The translations under genes were made by a program, and so were the position numbers. From Acholoe squamosa (taxonomy: Eukaryota > Annelida > Polychaeta > Phyllodocida > Polynoidae): DNA of 64,000 bases. This document shows, one piece after another, positions 20,236-29,416 of this stretch (the stretch's first letter is position 1; each line of letters opens with the position of its first letter). The DNA lies in NCBI GenBank assembly GCA_949317995.1, contig OX439047.1, positions 2,714,501-2,778,500 of the forward strand. Reading direction: 5' to 3'. The notes beneath the pieces were generated by a model that searched no databases, had not been told where the DNA came from, and saw only the letters and a program-made list of their open reading frames with translations.

Positions 20236-21076
20236 AGACATTTAGGAGGGTGTTATACATATAATATTACTAGGATAACATTTCTACATGTCTAAACCTT
20301 TAGTAATAGAGGTACAACCATAGGTATAACATTAACACCAAATAAATTGTGAACCGGATGTCATATATATATATTCGATAGTGAAATGTAGTTACATATA
20401 ACGATTAGGATGTTAAAATATTATACGAATTACTTGAAGAAGAGACAGTTATGTGAAACGGAACTGTCTATTTAATTATTATACCACATAATATTGTATT
20501 ATATTTTAGGTATAATTAATAAGACAAGTAACATGAATCGTATACATGTGACGATGACAGCTATGTGTAACGGAACTGTCGATAATAAAATATATCACAT
20601 AATAACATCCGTATGTGTGTTTATAGTTATTAACACGACATTTGAATATGTAGTCTTAAAGAAGACTGTTATAGTAACATCACTATATAATGACATGTCG
20701 TATATTATTATTATACGAATCCGTTAAAGATTTCGTGAGTAGTACGAATAGGGTTAATTATAACATACACTTGAAAAAAAAGAAAAAAACTCACGGTGTG
20801 GTAATGAATATAATAATGATATATTGTCACCGTGTATCTAATAACCTTTATAGCACCAGATCAATATACTTATAATACAATTTGTCTCGCAGGACAATAA
20901 TATGTGTTTTCTGGTGAGGTTTAACGGATCTTATAATATGAATACTAATAATAATCAGAGATCCGTTTCAAGAAAATATCTATGTACCCGTATCATAATA
21001 TGTATCTAGTGGATATGCACATACATATAATATTATAGAAAAATAGAGATATGACATTATATACAATATACAGGAA
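20236..21076 (-). other. AT-rich untranslated region of element B with hairpins
   Basis: No convincing ORF. Two similar hairpins are 112 bp apart: GACAGTT...AACTGTC (20,444-20,468) and GACAG...CTGTC (20,556-20,580), both with loop sequence like ATGTGNAACGG. A longer-range stem AACGGATCT (20,923-20,931) / AGATCCGTT (20,959-20,967) follows. Being in the element's 3' region, these may be RNA structures. Confidence 0.5.
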
Positions 21077-21400
21077 TTATAAATGCTGCTGAAGTCTTCT
21101 GCTGTATCCTCCAGGTACTAGTAGGTAGGTGTGGTCAGCTAACCACGGGATGGACGTGCTAAAGTTTATAGTTTCCTTATATAGAGTGAACACGGTAGTT
21201 GATTTTGGGGCAGCTACCCACAATCCTCTAGTAGTGCTAAAGTTTGTAGTATATCCGAATGGTGTAGATTTGTAGAATAATAGTCCGGATGTGTCAACTA
21301 TGTAGAGAACGTAATCCTTTTTAAGCTTAGTTGACATAAGTAAATAATAGTCCGATATAGGTTGATCCGGAAGTAATAGTAGTAGTTGATATAAGTCCAT
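21077..21400 (-). CDS. Possible small ORF4 of element B (107 aa)
   Basis: ATG at 21,398-21,400, on the coding strand of the element and downstream of ORF3. The product starts Leu-rich (MDLYQLLLLLPDQP) and continues with mixed, aromatic-rich sequence. No family recognised. In such AT-rich sequence a 107-codon frame can arise by chance, but its composition is protein-like and it has the element's strand. Confidence 0.3.
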   Translation of the reverse strand: MDLYQLLLLLPDQPISDYYLLMSTKLKKDYVLYIVDTSGLLFYKSTPFGYTTNFSTTRGLWVAAPKSTTVFTLYKETINFSTSIPWLADHTYLLVPGGYSRRLQQHL

Positions 21401-21751
21401 TCGGGAGTACAGATGAGTTGTAGAGGTAAATCGTAAAGTCCATCCTAGTAAGTGGTTAGCACGGGTAACAGCAGGAGTCTGGAACTGGCATCCGGATACG
21501 TCTCACAGCAGCAAGTCTACTATCGGATTGTTCATGGATGAAGTTATAAATCCGAATAGGCTATTCAGGGTGCAATAAAAGTTATACAACCTGAATTATA
21601 TAATAGACTGGTCAAAGGGACCCGGAACACATACCATAGGTGTTCATACACTAGTGAATAAAACATTCGCAGACCTATAGGGTTCCGCAAAGACTATATC
21701 TGGTCATTTGGTGTTGGAAAAAAAATTATGGGAGAAATAACCCTAGCATGC
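21401..21751 (-). other. Spacer between ORF3 and ORF4 of element B
   Basis: No gene seen; moderately AT-rich. ORF3's stop is at the right edge. Confidence 0.5.
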
Positions 21752-24700
21752 TTAAACAGATTTCTTAGCATGCTTCTTCTTCAGAAGAGCTAGAGCCGAC
21801 TCGGGAGTGCCGTCCCACTCGTCCAAGTTGACTCCGAACACCCTCATGAACTTAGTGTTCAGATTGGTGTTCCGAGTGATCTCCTCCTTTACACGTTTCT
21901 CCAACACGTGCACATCCATAGCTGCTTTTTCCTGGGCAGCTGCGGCAGCGACCTCCTGGGCTTTTACATCGTCCCGGATGAGAGTCTCGAGACGTTGCTT
22001 TTCAGCGTCGCCCACCTGTTTCATGCACAACAGAGTTTCGTTTAGGAGACCCTGATGAAACTCGATCGCTTTTTCACGAACGCACTTCTCCCAATGGGTG
22101 TAGATGGCCTTCTGGACATCTGCCTCCCCTTGGCGAGACTTCTCGAACCAAACTTCCGCATTACCGGTTTTAATGGTAATAGCGTCCTTTGGTTTCTCAG
22201 GTGCAGCGACAGCCTTGGGAGGAGTCGAGGCGGCCTGTGGACCACTTCCGGGTTTAGGACTTCCGGACACACCTGTCGTTGGTACACAGAAGGCAGGTGG
22301 TACATTCTGTTTCAGTCCCATTTGCAGGTACATGTTTAACTGCTCCTCTGTAAAGGTAACTGGTGGGGCGGCTGGAGCGGATGCAGATCCGGCGGCAGCA
22401 GATGCGGTGGTCTTCTTTGGCATAAGGCGACCATCCTTTCCTACCACCAAGGTCTGGCTCTCAGGTCCAGGTCCCTGGTTTAAGGACGGAAAGTTTCGAG
22501 AACTCACTTTCCCAGGTTTAGATACGGCTCCAGCGTATCCGGCAGGTTCGGGCTTCTTAAACACCGGAGTGCCCTGAGCCTGCTCTGCGGGGTGCCTTGC
22601 CAGAGGGGACCTGGAACGGTCCTCTGCTCTGACTTTCGGTTTAGTCGTGCTCTGACCATTACCGTTGCCGCCACGGTTCTGATCTCTCCTGCTCCTTTCA
22701 CGAGCTCTCTTTGCATCCTTTCCGGATTCCTCGCATTTCTGCCAGAGAGACTCGTGCATGTCCAGTTTACCCTTTCCAGGAGTCAGGACTATCTTTGCTC
22801 GGAGTTTCGAATCCTTGGTCTTCGGATCTTCGCAGAGGACTTGGTCCCCTAGTCGGATCTTAGACCAAGCATCCTCGCTCAGACTGTCGAACTCCTTCAT
22901 GAGTTCCTGATGAAGCTCCATGATGCGCTTCCGTGCCCCGTCCAAACCTTCTGCGTGGCATTTCTTCTGGTGTCTAGCCAGATCACTACGTTGGTTGTAT
23001 TGCACCTTAGTAGTACACTTCTTGCCCTTCTTACCATAACTTGGATCACAGATGTAAACCGGGTGATGGTGGAAGTGGGCCTCTACCAGATGCCGTTGGA
23101 ACCGGGCTGGAGTACTCCAGGTCCGGATCGAGACATCACTCGCATCCTGGCAGATAGAGAAGGGACAGGACTTTTGATCGACGCCGTACCACTTCTCTAA
23201 AGCCCAACGCAGCTTCCTCCTCTGGGTATAAGTGTAATACCCTTCGGTGTGGTTTAGCATAAGCCACATCTTTCGATAGGCTTTGCTCGGATTGGGGTCC
23301 TCGTCCGAAAGACGCATCCAATCTTCATCATCCGACTCATCGTTCTTATTGATTGAGTCTGGACAGGCATAGAGGGTAGAGCCGTCCTTCTTAACTCCGT
23401 ACGCACAGTCGGAGAAACACGTCGGAATCCGGGTTTTGAGTCCGGATTTGGCGTTAGCCCAACGTTCGGCCTCGGTTTGAGTTGATGGAGTGGCCTTCTC
23501 ATCATACTCAACCGAGGATTCGTGCACCGACTCCTCGTCAGACGACTCAACCTCCATGGCAGTACTACCAGTGGTTGAGGTGCTGGGTTTGGGCTCGGCT
23601 CTCGCAGAATCCAGGAGATTCTTAAGCTTCCGAGCAGCAGATCGTCGGTTCTTACTGACCTTCCAGTCTTCCTCCGGTTCCTGGGTTCCGGATGTGCTGG
23701 AGGTCGTGGCTTCTACTGGGGTAGTAGTGCTGCCGGTAGCTGATGTAGCACTGGCGGAGCTTCTGGTGGCAAGCTTCAGGTCGGGGATAGGAGGTGCGGG
23801 TGCTTCCGCGGCCCTCTTAGCCTCTTCCTGTGCCTCCTGTTTGGCAGTCATACGGCGGACAATAACCGTCCGAAGGGCTGCAGCTCGGTCCAATCCGATT
23901 AGTGAATTGTTCTGGACATCCACCAATTCCTGTTCGGTTATGTAGTAACCGTCATCCCACTGCTCGAAGTTAGCAGCGGCCTCCCGGAATTCCTTAGTGG
24001 TCCGGCACGGCGTCCGGGTAGCACTAGGGCGTGGGTAGGTCTGGCCATCGGTATCCCAGACACAGCCTACCCAGTTGATGTTCGTAGCCTTGACGTTCCA
24101 CAGGGATTTGTCAGGCTTCGGATACGCTCCGAGCTCGAAGGCTCGGTTAGCTGCATACACGGTTTCACGGAAACCAGCGTCCACCATAAGTCCCCGTTGG
24201 AACCACGGCCAGTCTCGAAGCCACTCGGGAGGCATCCTGGTCAGCTGTTCGGGAGCCATGACGCCCTCGATAGCTATCCTGACTTTCGGGTCCATCCTGA
24301 CTGGTGTCCCATCCGCGTAGGTCACTTGTGCCTGCAGTTCCGGGTGGACATACAGGTAGCGACCATCGTAGCTAGCTGGAAAAGGCTCCGCCACTGCTGG
24401 CTTCCACTCATCCTTCTGCCCGTCAACTTGGGTAGTTTCGGACTCTGTCGCTGCGGGTTCAGCACTCGCAGTCGCTCCGGATCCCTCGGCCGGGAGTGGA
24501 GATAATAGTTTCTCTGGCTCATTTAGTGAGAATGAAGCCAGCTTCTCCTCGAACGAGCGATCCATGGGTTCCTCCACGTCCATCATCTCGCTCTCTTCCT
24601 GTGTAACAGGCGACAAAGCTTCCGGAAAAGCTTCTGCGGACGGAGTCAGCTTATCCGGGTCACCAGATAGCTTGGCTGCAGCTACGGATTCCTCAGCCAT
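21752..24700 (-). CDS. ORF3 of gypsy element B: large Cys/His-cluster protein in the env position (982 aa)
   Basis: ATG 24,698-24,700 has context GTCATGG; the frame is closed by TAG just upstream. Acidic, Ala/Ser/Pro-rich N-terminus (1-100); a more globular Trp-rich region (about 105-290: WLRDWPWFQRG, INWVGCVWDTDG); a Ser/Thr-rich linker; then two zinc-finger-like clusters, C512-x4-C517-x19-H537-x4-H542 and C551-x10-C562-x14-H577-x4-H582; a basic Arg/Ser region (about 660-720); a Pro/Ala linker; and a C-terminal coiled coil (about 890-950). No signal peptide or transmembrane segment, so not an envelope. A nucleic-acid-binding or capsid-associated role is inference. I recognise no family. It may be translated from a spliced RNA. 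Confidence 0.85.
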   Translation of the reverse strand: MAEESVAAAKLSGDPDKLTPSAEAFPEALSPVTQEESEMMDVEEPMDRSFEEKLASFSLNEPEKLLSPLPAEGSGATASAEPAATESETTQVDGQKDEWKPAVAEPFPASYDGRYLYVHPELQAQVTYADGTPVRMDPKVRIAIEGVMAPEQLTRMPPEWLRDWPWFQRGLMVDAGFRETVYAANRAFELGAYPKPDKSLWNVKATNINWVGCVWDTDGQTYPRPSATRTPCRTTKEFREAAANFEQWDDGYYITEQELVDVQNNSLIGLDRAAALRTVIVRRMTAKQEAQEEAKRAAEAPAPPIPDLKLATRSSASATSATGSTTTPVEATTSSTSGTQEPEEDWKVSKNRRSAARKLKNLLDSARAEPKPSTSTTGSTAMEVESSDEESVHESSVEYDEKATPSTQTEAERWANAKSGLKTRIPTCFSDCAYGVKKDGSTLYACPDSINKNDESDDEDWMRLSDEDPNPSKAYRKMWLMLNHTEGYYTYTQRRKLRWALEKWYGVDQKSCPFSICQDASDVSIRTWSTPARFQRHLVEAHFHHHPVYICDPSYGKKGKKCTTKVQYNQRSDLARHQKKCHAEGLDGARKRIMELHQELMKEFDSLSEDAWSKIRLGDQVLCEDPKTKDSKLRAKIVLTPGKGKLDMHESLWQKCEESGKDAKRARERSRRDQNRGGNGNGQSTTKPKVRAEDRSRSPLARHPAEQAQGTPVFKKPEPAGYAGAVSKPGKVSSRNFPSLNQGPGPESQTLVVGKDGRLMPKKTTASAAAGSASAPAAPPVTFTEEQLNMYLQMGLKQNVPPAFCVPTTGVSGSPKPGSGPQAASTPPKAVAAPEKPKDAITIKTGNAEVWFEKSRQGEADVQKAIYTHWEKCVREKAIEFHQGLLNETLLCMKQVGDAEKQRLETLIRDDVKAQEVAAAAAQEKAAMDVHVLEKRVKEEITRNTNLNTKFMRVFGVNLDEWDGTPESALALLKKKHAKKSV

Positions 24701-25237
24701 GACTGGGGAATCGCCCACGGGAGTAAACTACTCCTTTTTCCGGCTTTTACGGCGCCGGGGCTGACACAAACGGAGTCTGTCTACCAGGAGACAGACTCTG
24801 GAGGAGCAGCGGGGGGTTTGCTTAGCTGGTAAAATCCAAGAAGGGAGCGAGCTCGACCGTCTTGGACGTTACCGAAAAACAATATGGCGACAGGCCAGCA
24901 TTCGTGACGTCATTTCCCCGTTGATTCACGGGGTCACGAGAGGTCAGCCGAGACTGGACACGGTGACGTCATGCGGAAACGCACGTGCTACAGGCGGTAC
25001 ATCAACAAACTGATTGTTTTTAGGTAATTATCGCTCACCCCGATGACTCGTCTGGGAATTTAAGTGGAGATTATGGAAAGCTTAAGCAAATCCACCGGAT
25101 TATCCGTCCGCTACCCATTGGTACATCATGCGGGGGCGACAAATAAGCCTTTAGGGTCAGTTGTCATCCGTTCCTCTAAATGTAAACATTACACTCGTTG
25201 TGTATACAGGTTAGGTCACTGCAGTCCTCTGGGCAAT
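24701..25237 (-). other. Gap between pol and ORF3 of element B
   Basis: 537 bp without a long frame, relatively GC-rich for the element. It would have to hold a splice acceptor, internal promoter or re-initiation signal for ORF3; a polypyrimidine-like stretch on the minus strand could serve, but I cannot decide. Confidence 0.45.
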
Positions 25238-28200
25238 TCAGGGGCTGCGGCGAACGTATCTCCCCTTCTCGGATAGTTCTTTATCTGACCTGACAGTCTG
25301 AAGAGCTTTCTCTAGGTGCTTCTTAGCCTTAGAAAAACCTTTCCTCCTCTTTTTGTCTTCACCTGCCGAGACTTTTTTAACTCCCCCACGCTTAATCGGT
25401 GTTGGCGTGGGTGTCACTGATTCGGAACACTTTTTGGGTCTACCACGGCCGCGCTTCACTGTAGTGTTCTCTACCTGGTCTATTATGCGATTCTGGTTCA
25501 GGATCTTTCCGGAACCTTCACCATACATTTCTGTGGAGGTCTCCCTCCCAGACCATTTCCTTAATCTAGCCACATTTGACTTATAAAGTCGACCAAGATC
25601 AGATTTAATAATTACGGTACAATCACTGATAACTTGTGTTATAGTAAAGGGACCGTCCCAATTAGACGCTAATTTTATGTGTCTAAGCGGTTCATGTAAC
25701 CTGAGAACTCTGTCTCCGGATTGGAATTTCCGATGCTTTAGATCGGTATCATATCCTACTTTCTGCCATTTGGCACTTTTCTCCAAATCAATTCGGACAG
25801 ACTCATATGCTTTTCTAAATCTGTCTCTTAAACATTCCACAAAAACTACATGGCAAGGTAGTTCAGGGTCCATCCCTACGACTCCAAAAACTAGGTCAGC
25901 AGGCATTATCAAATCTTCTCCGAATACTAAAAGGTTCGGAGAACAATTTGTACTTGAATGTACCGTACTGTTATAAGCATGTGTCACAAAATGACATTGC
26001 TCATCCCAGTCATCCATATGTTCATTAACGAGTGACTTTAGGACTTGAATGAGGGTTCTATTGAACCTTTCCACCAATCCGTCGCTTTGTGGCCTATACG
26101 GGTTGGTTCTAGTCTTGCAAATAGCTAAGTATTCGCACATACCCTGCCAGAGATTTGATTCGAATTCTCTGCCTTGGTCACTGTGTAACATTAATGGTAC
26201 ACCGAAGCTTAGTACCCAACCTTTTACAAAAGCTTCGGCACAAGTAATTGCTTTGTGGTCCGGTAGTGGAAATACTTTAGTGTATTTCGTATAATAATCA
26301 CACACTACCATCATACAGGTATTGTCATTAGCGGTTGTATTTAATCCACTAATAATATCTACCCCGATTCTTGCGAATCTAACTCCGAAAAGTTCTTGGG
26401 ATAGGGGAAGTTTGCCCATCCCGGGTCCGGGTTTGTTTTTACAACAATCCGGACAGGTGGTTACCCATCTTTGCAAGTCCCGTGTCATGCCAGGCCAATA
26501 GTATTTCTTGGAAAGTCGTGCTAGCGAGCGTTTCCTTCCGAAATGACCACTGGTCCGATGCCCATGACAGAAGTACATAATGTCATGTCTCATAGCATGT
26601 GGTATCACCACTTGCATGATTCTCTCACCATTATTACATGGCTTCCAACGGTATAACACGCCTTTCCGGACTTCAAGCTCGGTCCATTGAGCAAGAAACC
26701 TTCTCATTTCTCGATTTTCCAGAGAGACCTCTGGTCTAACTGGACGTATACCCTTTGGTACTAATTGCAGTAGCTGCGCAGTTATCGAGTCAGCTTCCTG
26801 GAAATGTCGTATGTGATCCATAGACCAATCCAGTATACTGGCAACTAGGGGTACGAATGGTCTTCGAATCCCTGCTAACACTGCCCTATGAGCTCCACAA
26901 TCAGTACAATCTGGATTATCACATTTCCGGATTGGTATTCGAGACAAAGCATCAGCATTTAAATGCTTAACTCCGGGTCTATGCTGAATCTGTTGATGTT
27001 CAAGCCCATATTCGGATAAATGGGCTAGCCATCGGCCTAACATGCCTTCAGCATCTCGGAAGTTCAGTAGCCACCTTAAAGAGGAATGATCCGTACGTAA
27101 AGTAAAGTTCGTTCCCCATAGAAAATGTTTGAACTTCTTGGTATATACGACTACTGCTAACAACTCTCTTTTGGTTGTGCAGTAATTGCCCTGAGTCTTG
27201 CTCAGTGTGTTGCTGGCAAAGGCAATCGGTACTTCTCTCCCATTTTGGACTTGCGAGAGAGCTGCACCAATGCTATCATTACTAGCATCAGTATCCAGTA
27301 TGAAATGATCCGTTTCATTCGGATATTGCAATACGGGAGTACTCGTGAACAGGTCTTTTAGCTTTTGAGAAGCGGTTTCCTGTTCATGCGTCCAAGGAAA
27401 TTTTTCCTTGGTACTTCCTGGAGTCCAGTTAGCTATTGCTTGTAATGGGTAACTGACTCTAGAATAATTCGGAATAAATTCCCTGTAATAGGAACAGAAT
27501 CCTAAAAAGGAACTCACTTCCCTGGGTGTTTTAGGTCTATTCCAATTCGTAACTGATTCGATTTTTTCCGGATCAGCCTTTATTCCTTCATCACTGATGA
27601 TGCGGCCCAAATAATTTATGGACTTTCTAAACATGTGGCATTTCTTAGGTTTCAATTTGAGACCATTAGAAATAATACGTTCTAGTACCATTTTCAGGTT
27701 ATTAGAACACTCTTCGAATGTTTTTCCGAAGACTATGACATCGTCAAGATATACAAGACATCTTTTCCACAATAAATCACTTAGAATTGTTTCCATCATT
27801 GCTTCAAATGTTGCAGGCGCATTGCACAGTCCAAACGGCATTACATTATATTGGAATAATCCAATATGACTCGAAAATGCAGTTTTCTCCATATCTGAAG
27901 GGTTCATTCCCACTTGCCAGTAGCCTGATTGCAAGTCTAGGGTACAAAACCAGCTGTTTCCCCCTAAGGAGTCAATGGTTTCATCTATTCTAGGTAATGG
28001 ATACGAATTCTTTTTCGTTATTCCATTCAACTTCCTGTAGTCTATGCAGAAACGGATAGTACCGTCTTTCTTTGTTACCATACACACAGGACTACTCCAT
28101 GGACTATTGGAAGGGACTATTACATCCTGTTCCAACATCTTGTTTATTTCATCCTCAGCTACTCTCTTTTTTGCTAAAGGTAACCGTCTATACGGTATCT

Positions 28201-29410
28201 TAAAGGGTTCGGCATCTCCAGTATCTATTTTATGTAATACTTTATTTGTCGTACCTAGTTTTTCACCAGGTTTGGCAAAGGCAGTATGATACTGACGGAG
28301 CATATCATAGAACTCTTTCCGGTGTTCCGGATCCTCTAATGAAGTTTCTTCATACAACCTAAGTAAGTCTTCCGAAATTTCATCATCCCCTGTTACCTTC
28401 TGTAAGCTTAGCTTACTATCCGTTACAGTTTCCGAAAGGGTCACATTTCCAAAAACTTGTCCCTTTTTCAAGTAGATAGTAGTGTTTCCAGTATTGGAGA
28501 CAGGTACTACCGACCAGGATGCATTCGCTACTATCGTGTCTACAGAATTTAATCCGATACTTGATAACGTAACTACATCCGGTTCTATCACTGCAGGCTT
28601 ATTACGCATTGCAGGATCACTTCTTACAAGCACATCACAGGCTACTCCCGGAGGGATTCGCACAGTGTGTGCCACACTAGCCATACTGCTCACTTGTCTC
28701 AGTACACATCTAACTTTTACGGGATACGGGTATCTCACACTCAACACTCCTGTCTGGGGTTCTAACACAGCACCATACAGGGATGCGAAATCCAACCCAA
28801 GTATACCCTCATCTGCTATATCCGCAACGGTGGTGCTCATGACATAGTCATGGATACCATCCAACTGTAGTTTCACACAAGTTCTACCATACGTTTGTAA
28901 GGTACTGCCGTCGGCCGTCTGAGCACTTCCTCCCGATTTGAGAGTCTCATGTTCATCCGGTATAAGATCGTAGAAACCCCTGGAGATACAAGAGTGGCTA
29001 GCTCCCGTATCCACAAGGAATTCGGCAGATCTTCCGTTAACAGTGAGGCAAACATACCACCGCCTTCCGTTTAGAACAGAGGGTATGTCCGTGACAATCG
29101 GAACGTCATTTTTCACACCAGGAGTCGATCCACATCTTTTCAGGAATTCAAGACAAGGATGACCCGGGGGCAGGTGGGCACCACAGACCTTGGCTAATTC
29201 ATAGCCGCCTGCCTCGTTACTGATATTGGGTTTCCCCTGTGCGCCTGTGGCACCTGTTATATCAGCTTCCCTAACCTTCCGGGTGTCTACAACCACCTCG
29301 GTGTTAGGCGATCTTGTTACTAAATGCGAACCATCGTCACGGATGGTGATATTATGGCAAAATTTGTCATTGGGATCCCCTTCTTTGCCCCTCGGGAGAT
29401 CCCTTTCTAG
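25238..29410 (-). CDS. pol: Pol of gypsy element B: PR-RT-RNase H-integrase with AT-hook
   Basis: The frame opens at 29,446, overlaps the end of gag by 37 nt in -1 phase and has no early ATG, so expression by frameshift at 29,410-29,416 is likely; the start given is the first pol-phase codon there. Numbering from a GTG at 29,296: protease DTGA 96-99 with ILGLDF; RT with IRFCIDYRKLN, TLDLQSGYWQV, MPFGLCNAPATF and YLDD 516-519; RNase H (DTDAS ... TKRELLAVV ... RTDHSSLRWLL); integrase H2C2, then D (GVDIISG), D (HSDQG) and E (GLVERFN), all present. The GPY/F module (WDGPFTI) is followed by a basic tail with the AT-hook KRGRGRPKK at 1,281-1,289. Fully open. Confidence 0.95.
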   Translation of the reverse strand, partial: LERDLPRGKEGDPNDKFCHNITIRDDGSHLVTRSPNTEVVVDTRKVREADITGATGAQGKPNISNEAGGYELAKVCGAHLPPGHPCLEFLKRCGSTPGVKNDVPIVTDIPSVLNGRRWYVCLTVNGRSAEFLVDTGASHSCISRGFYDLIPDEHETLKSGGSAQTADGSTLQTYGRTCVKLQLDGIHDYVMSTTVADIADEGILGLDFASLYGAVLEPQTGVLSVRYPYPVKVRCVLRQVSSMASVAHTVRIPPGVACDVLVRSDPAMRNKPAVIEPDVVTLSSIGLNSVDTIVANASWSVVPVSNTGNTTIYLKKGQVFGNVTLSETVTDSKLSLQKVTGDDEISEDLLRLYEETSLEDPEHRKEFYDMLRQYHTAFAKPGEKLGTTNKVLHKIDTGDAEPFKIPYRRLPLAKKRVAEDEINKMLEQDVIVPSNSPWSSPVCMVTKKDGTIRFCIDYRKLNGITKKNSYPLPRIDETIDSLGGNSWFCTLDLQSGYWQVGMNPSDMEKTAFSSHIGLFQYNVMPFGLCNAPATFEAMMETILSDLLWKRCLVYLDDVIVFGKTFEECSNNLKMVLERIISNGLKLKPKKCHMFRKSINYLGRIISDEGIKADPEKIESVTNWNRPKTPREVSSFLGFCSYYREFIPNYSRVSYPLQAIANWTPGSTKEKFPWTHEQETASQKLKDLFTSTPVLQYPNETDHFILDTDASNDSIGAALSQVQNGREVPIAFASNTLSKTQGNYCTTKRELLAVVVYTKKFKHFLWGTNFTLRTDHSSLRWLLNFRDAEGMLGRWLAHLSEYGLEHQQIQHRPGVKHLNADALSRIPIRKCDNPDCTDCGAHRAVLAGIRRPFVPLVASILDWSMDHIRHFQEADSITAQLLQLVPKGIRPVRPEVSLENREMRRFLAQWTELEVRKGVLYRWKPCNNGERIMQVVIPHAMRHDIMYFCHGHRTSGHFGRKRSLARLSKKYYWPGMTRDLQRWVTTCPDCCKNKPGPGMGKLPLSQELFGVRFARIGVDIISGLNTTANDNTCMMVVCDYYTKYTKVFPLPDHKAITCAEAFVKGWVLSFGVPLMLHSDQGREFESNLWQGMCEYLAICKTRTNPYRPQSDGLVERFNRTLIQVLKSLVNEHMDDWDEQCHFVTHAYNSTVHSSTNCSPNLLVFGEDLIMPADLVFGVVGMDPELPCHVVFVECLRDRFRKAYESVRIDLEKSAKWQKVGYDTDLKHRKFQSGDRVLRLHEPLRHIKLASNWDGPFTITQVISDCTVIIKSDLGRLYKSNVARLRKWSGRETSTEMYGEGSGKILNQNRIIDQVENTTVKRGRGRPKKCSESVTPTPTPIKRGGVKKVSAGEDKKRRKGFSKAKKHLEKALQTVRSDKELSEKGRYVRRSP

Positions 29411-29416
29411 TTTTCC
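29372..29416 (-). promoter_or_regulatory. Probable -1 frameshift signal at the gag/pol junction (element B)
   Basis: On the minus strand gag ends GAG-GAA-AAC-TAG: heptamer GGAAAAC at 29,416-29,410. After a six-base spacer, GGGATCTCCC (29,403-29,394) can pair with GGGGATCCC (29,380-29,372) as a nine-pair stem with one bulged base and a 13-base loop. Pol is in the -1 frame. Same heptamer, same stop position and same spacing class as element A. Confidence 0.65.

Noticed and set aside
22054..23945. Several plus-strand frames of 80-157 codons inside ORF3 of element B
   Set aside because: GC-rich shadows of the 982-codon minus-strand frame.
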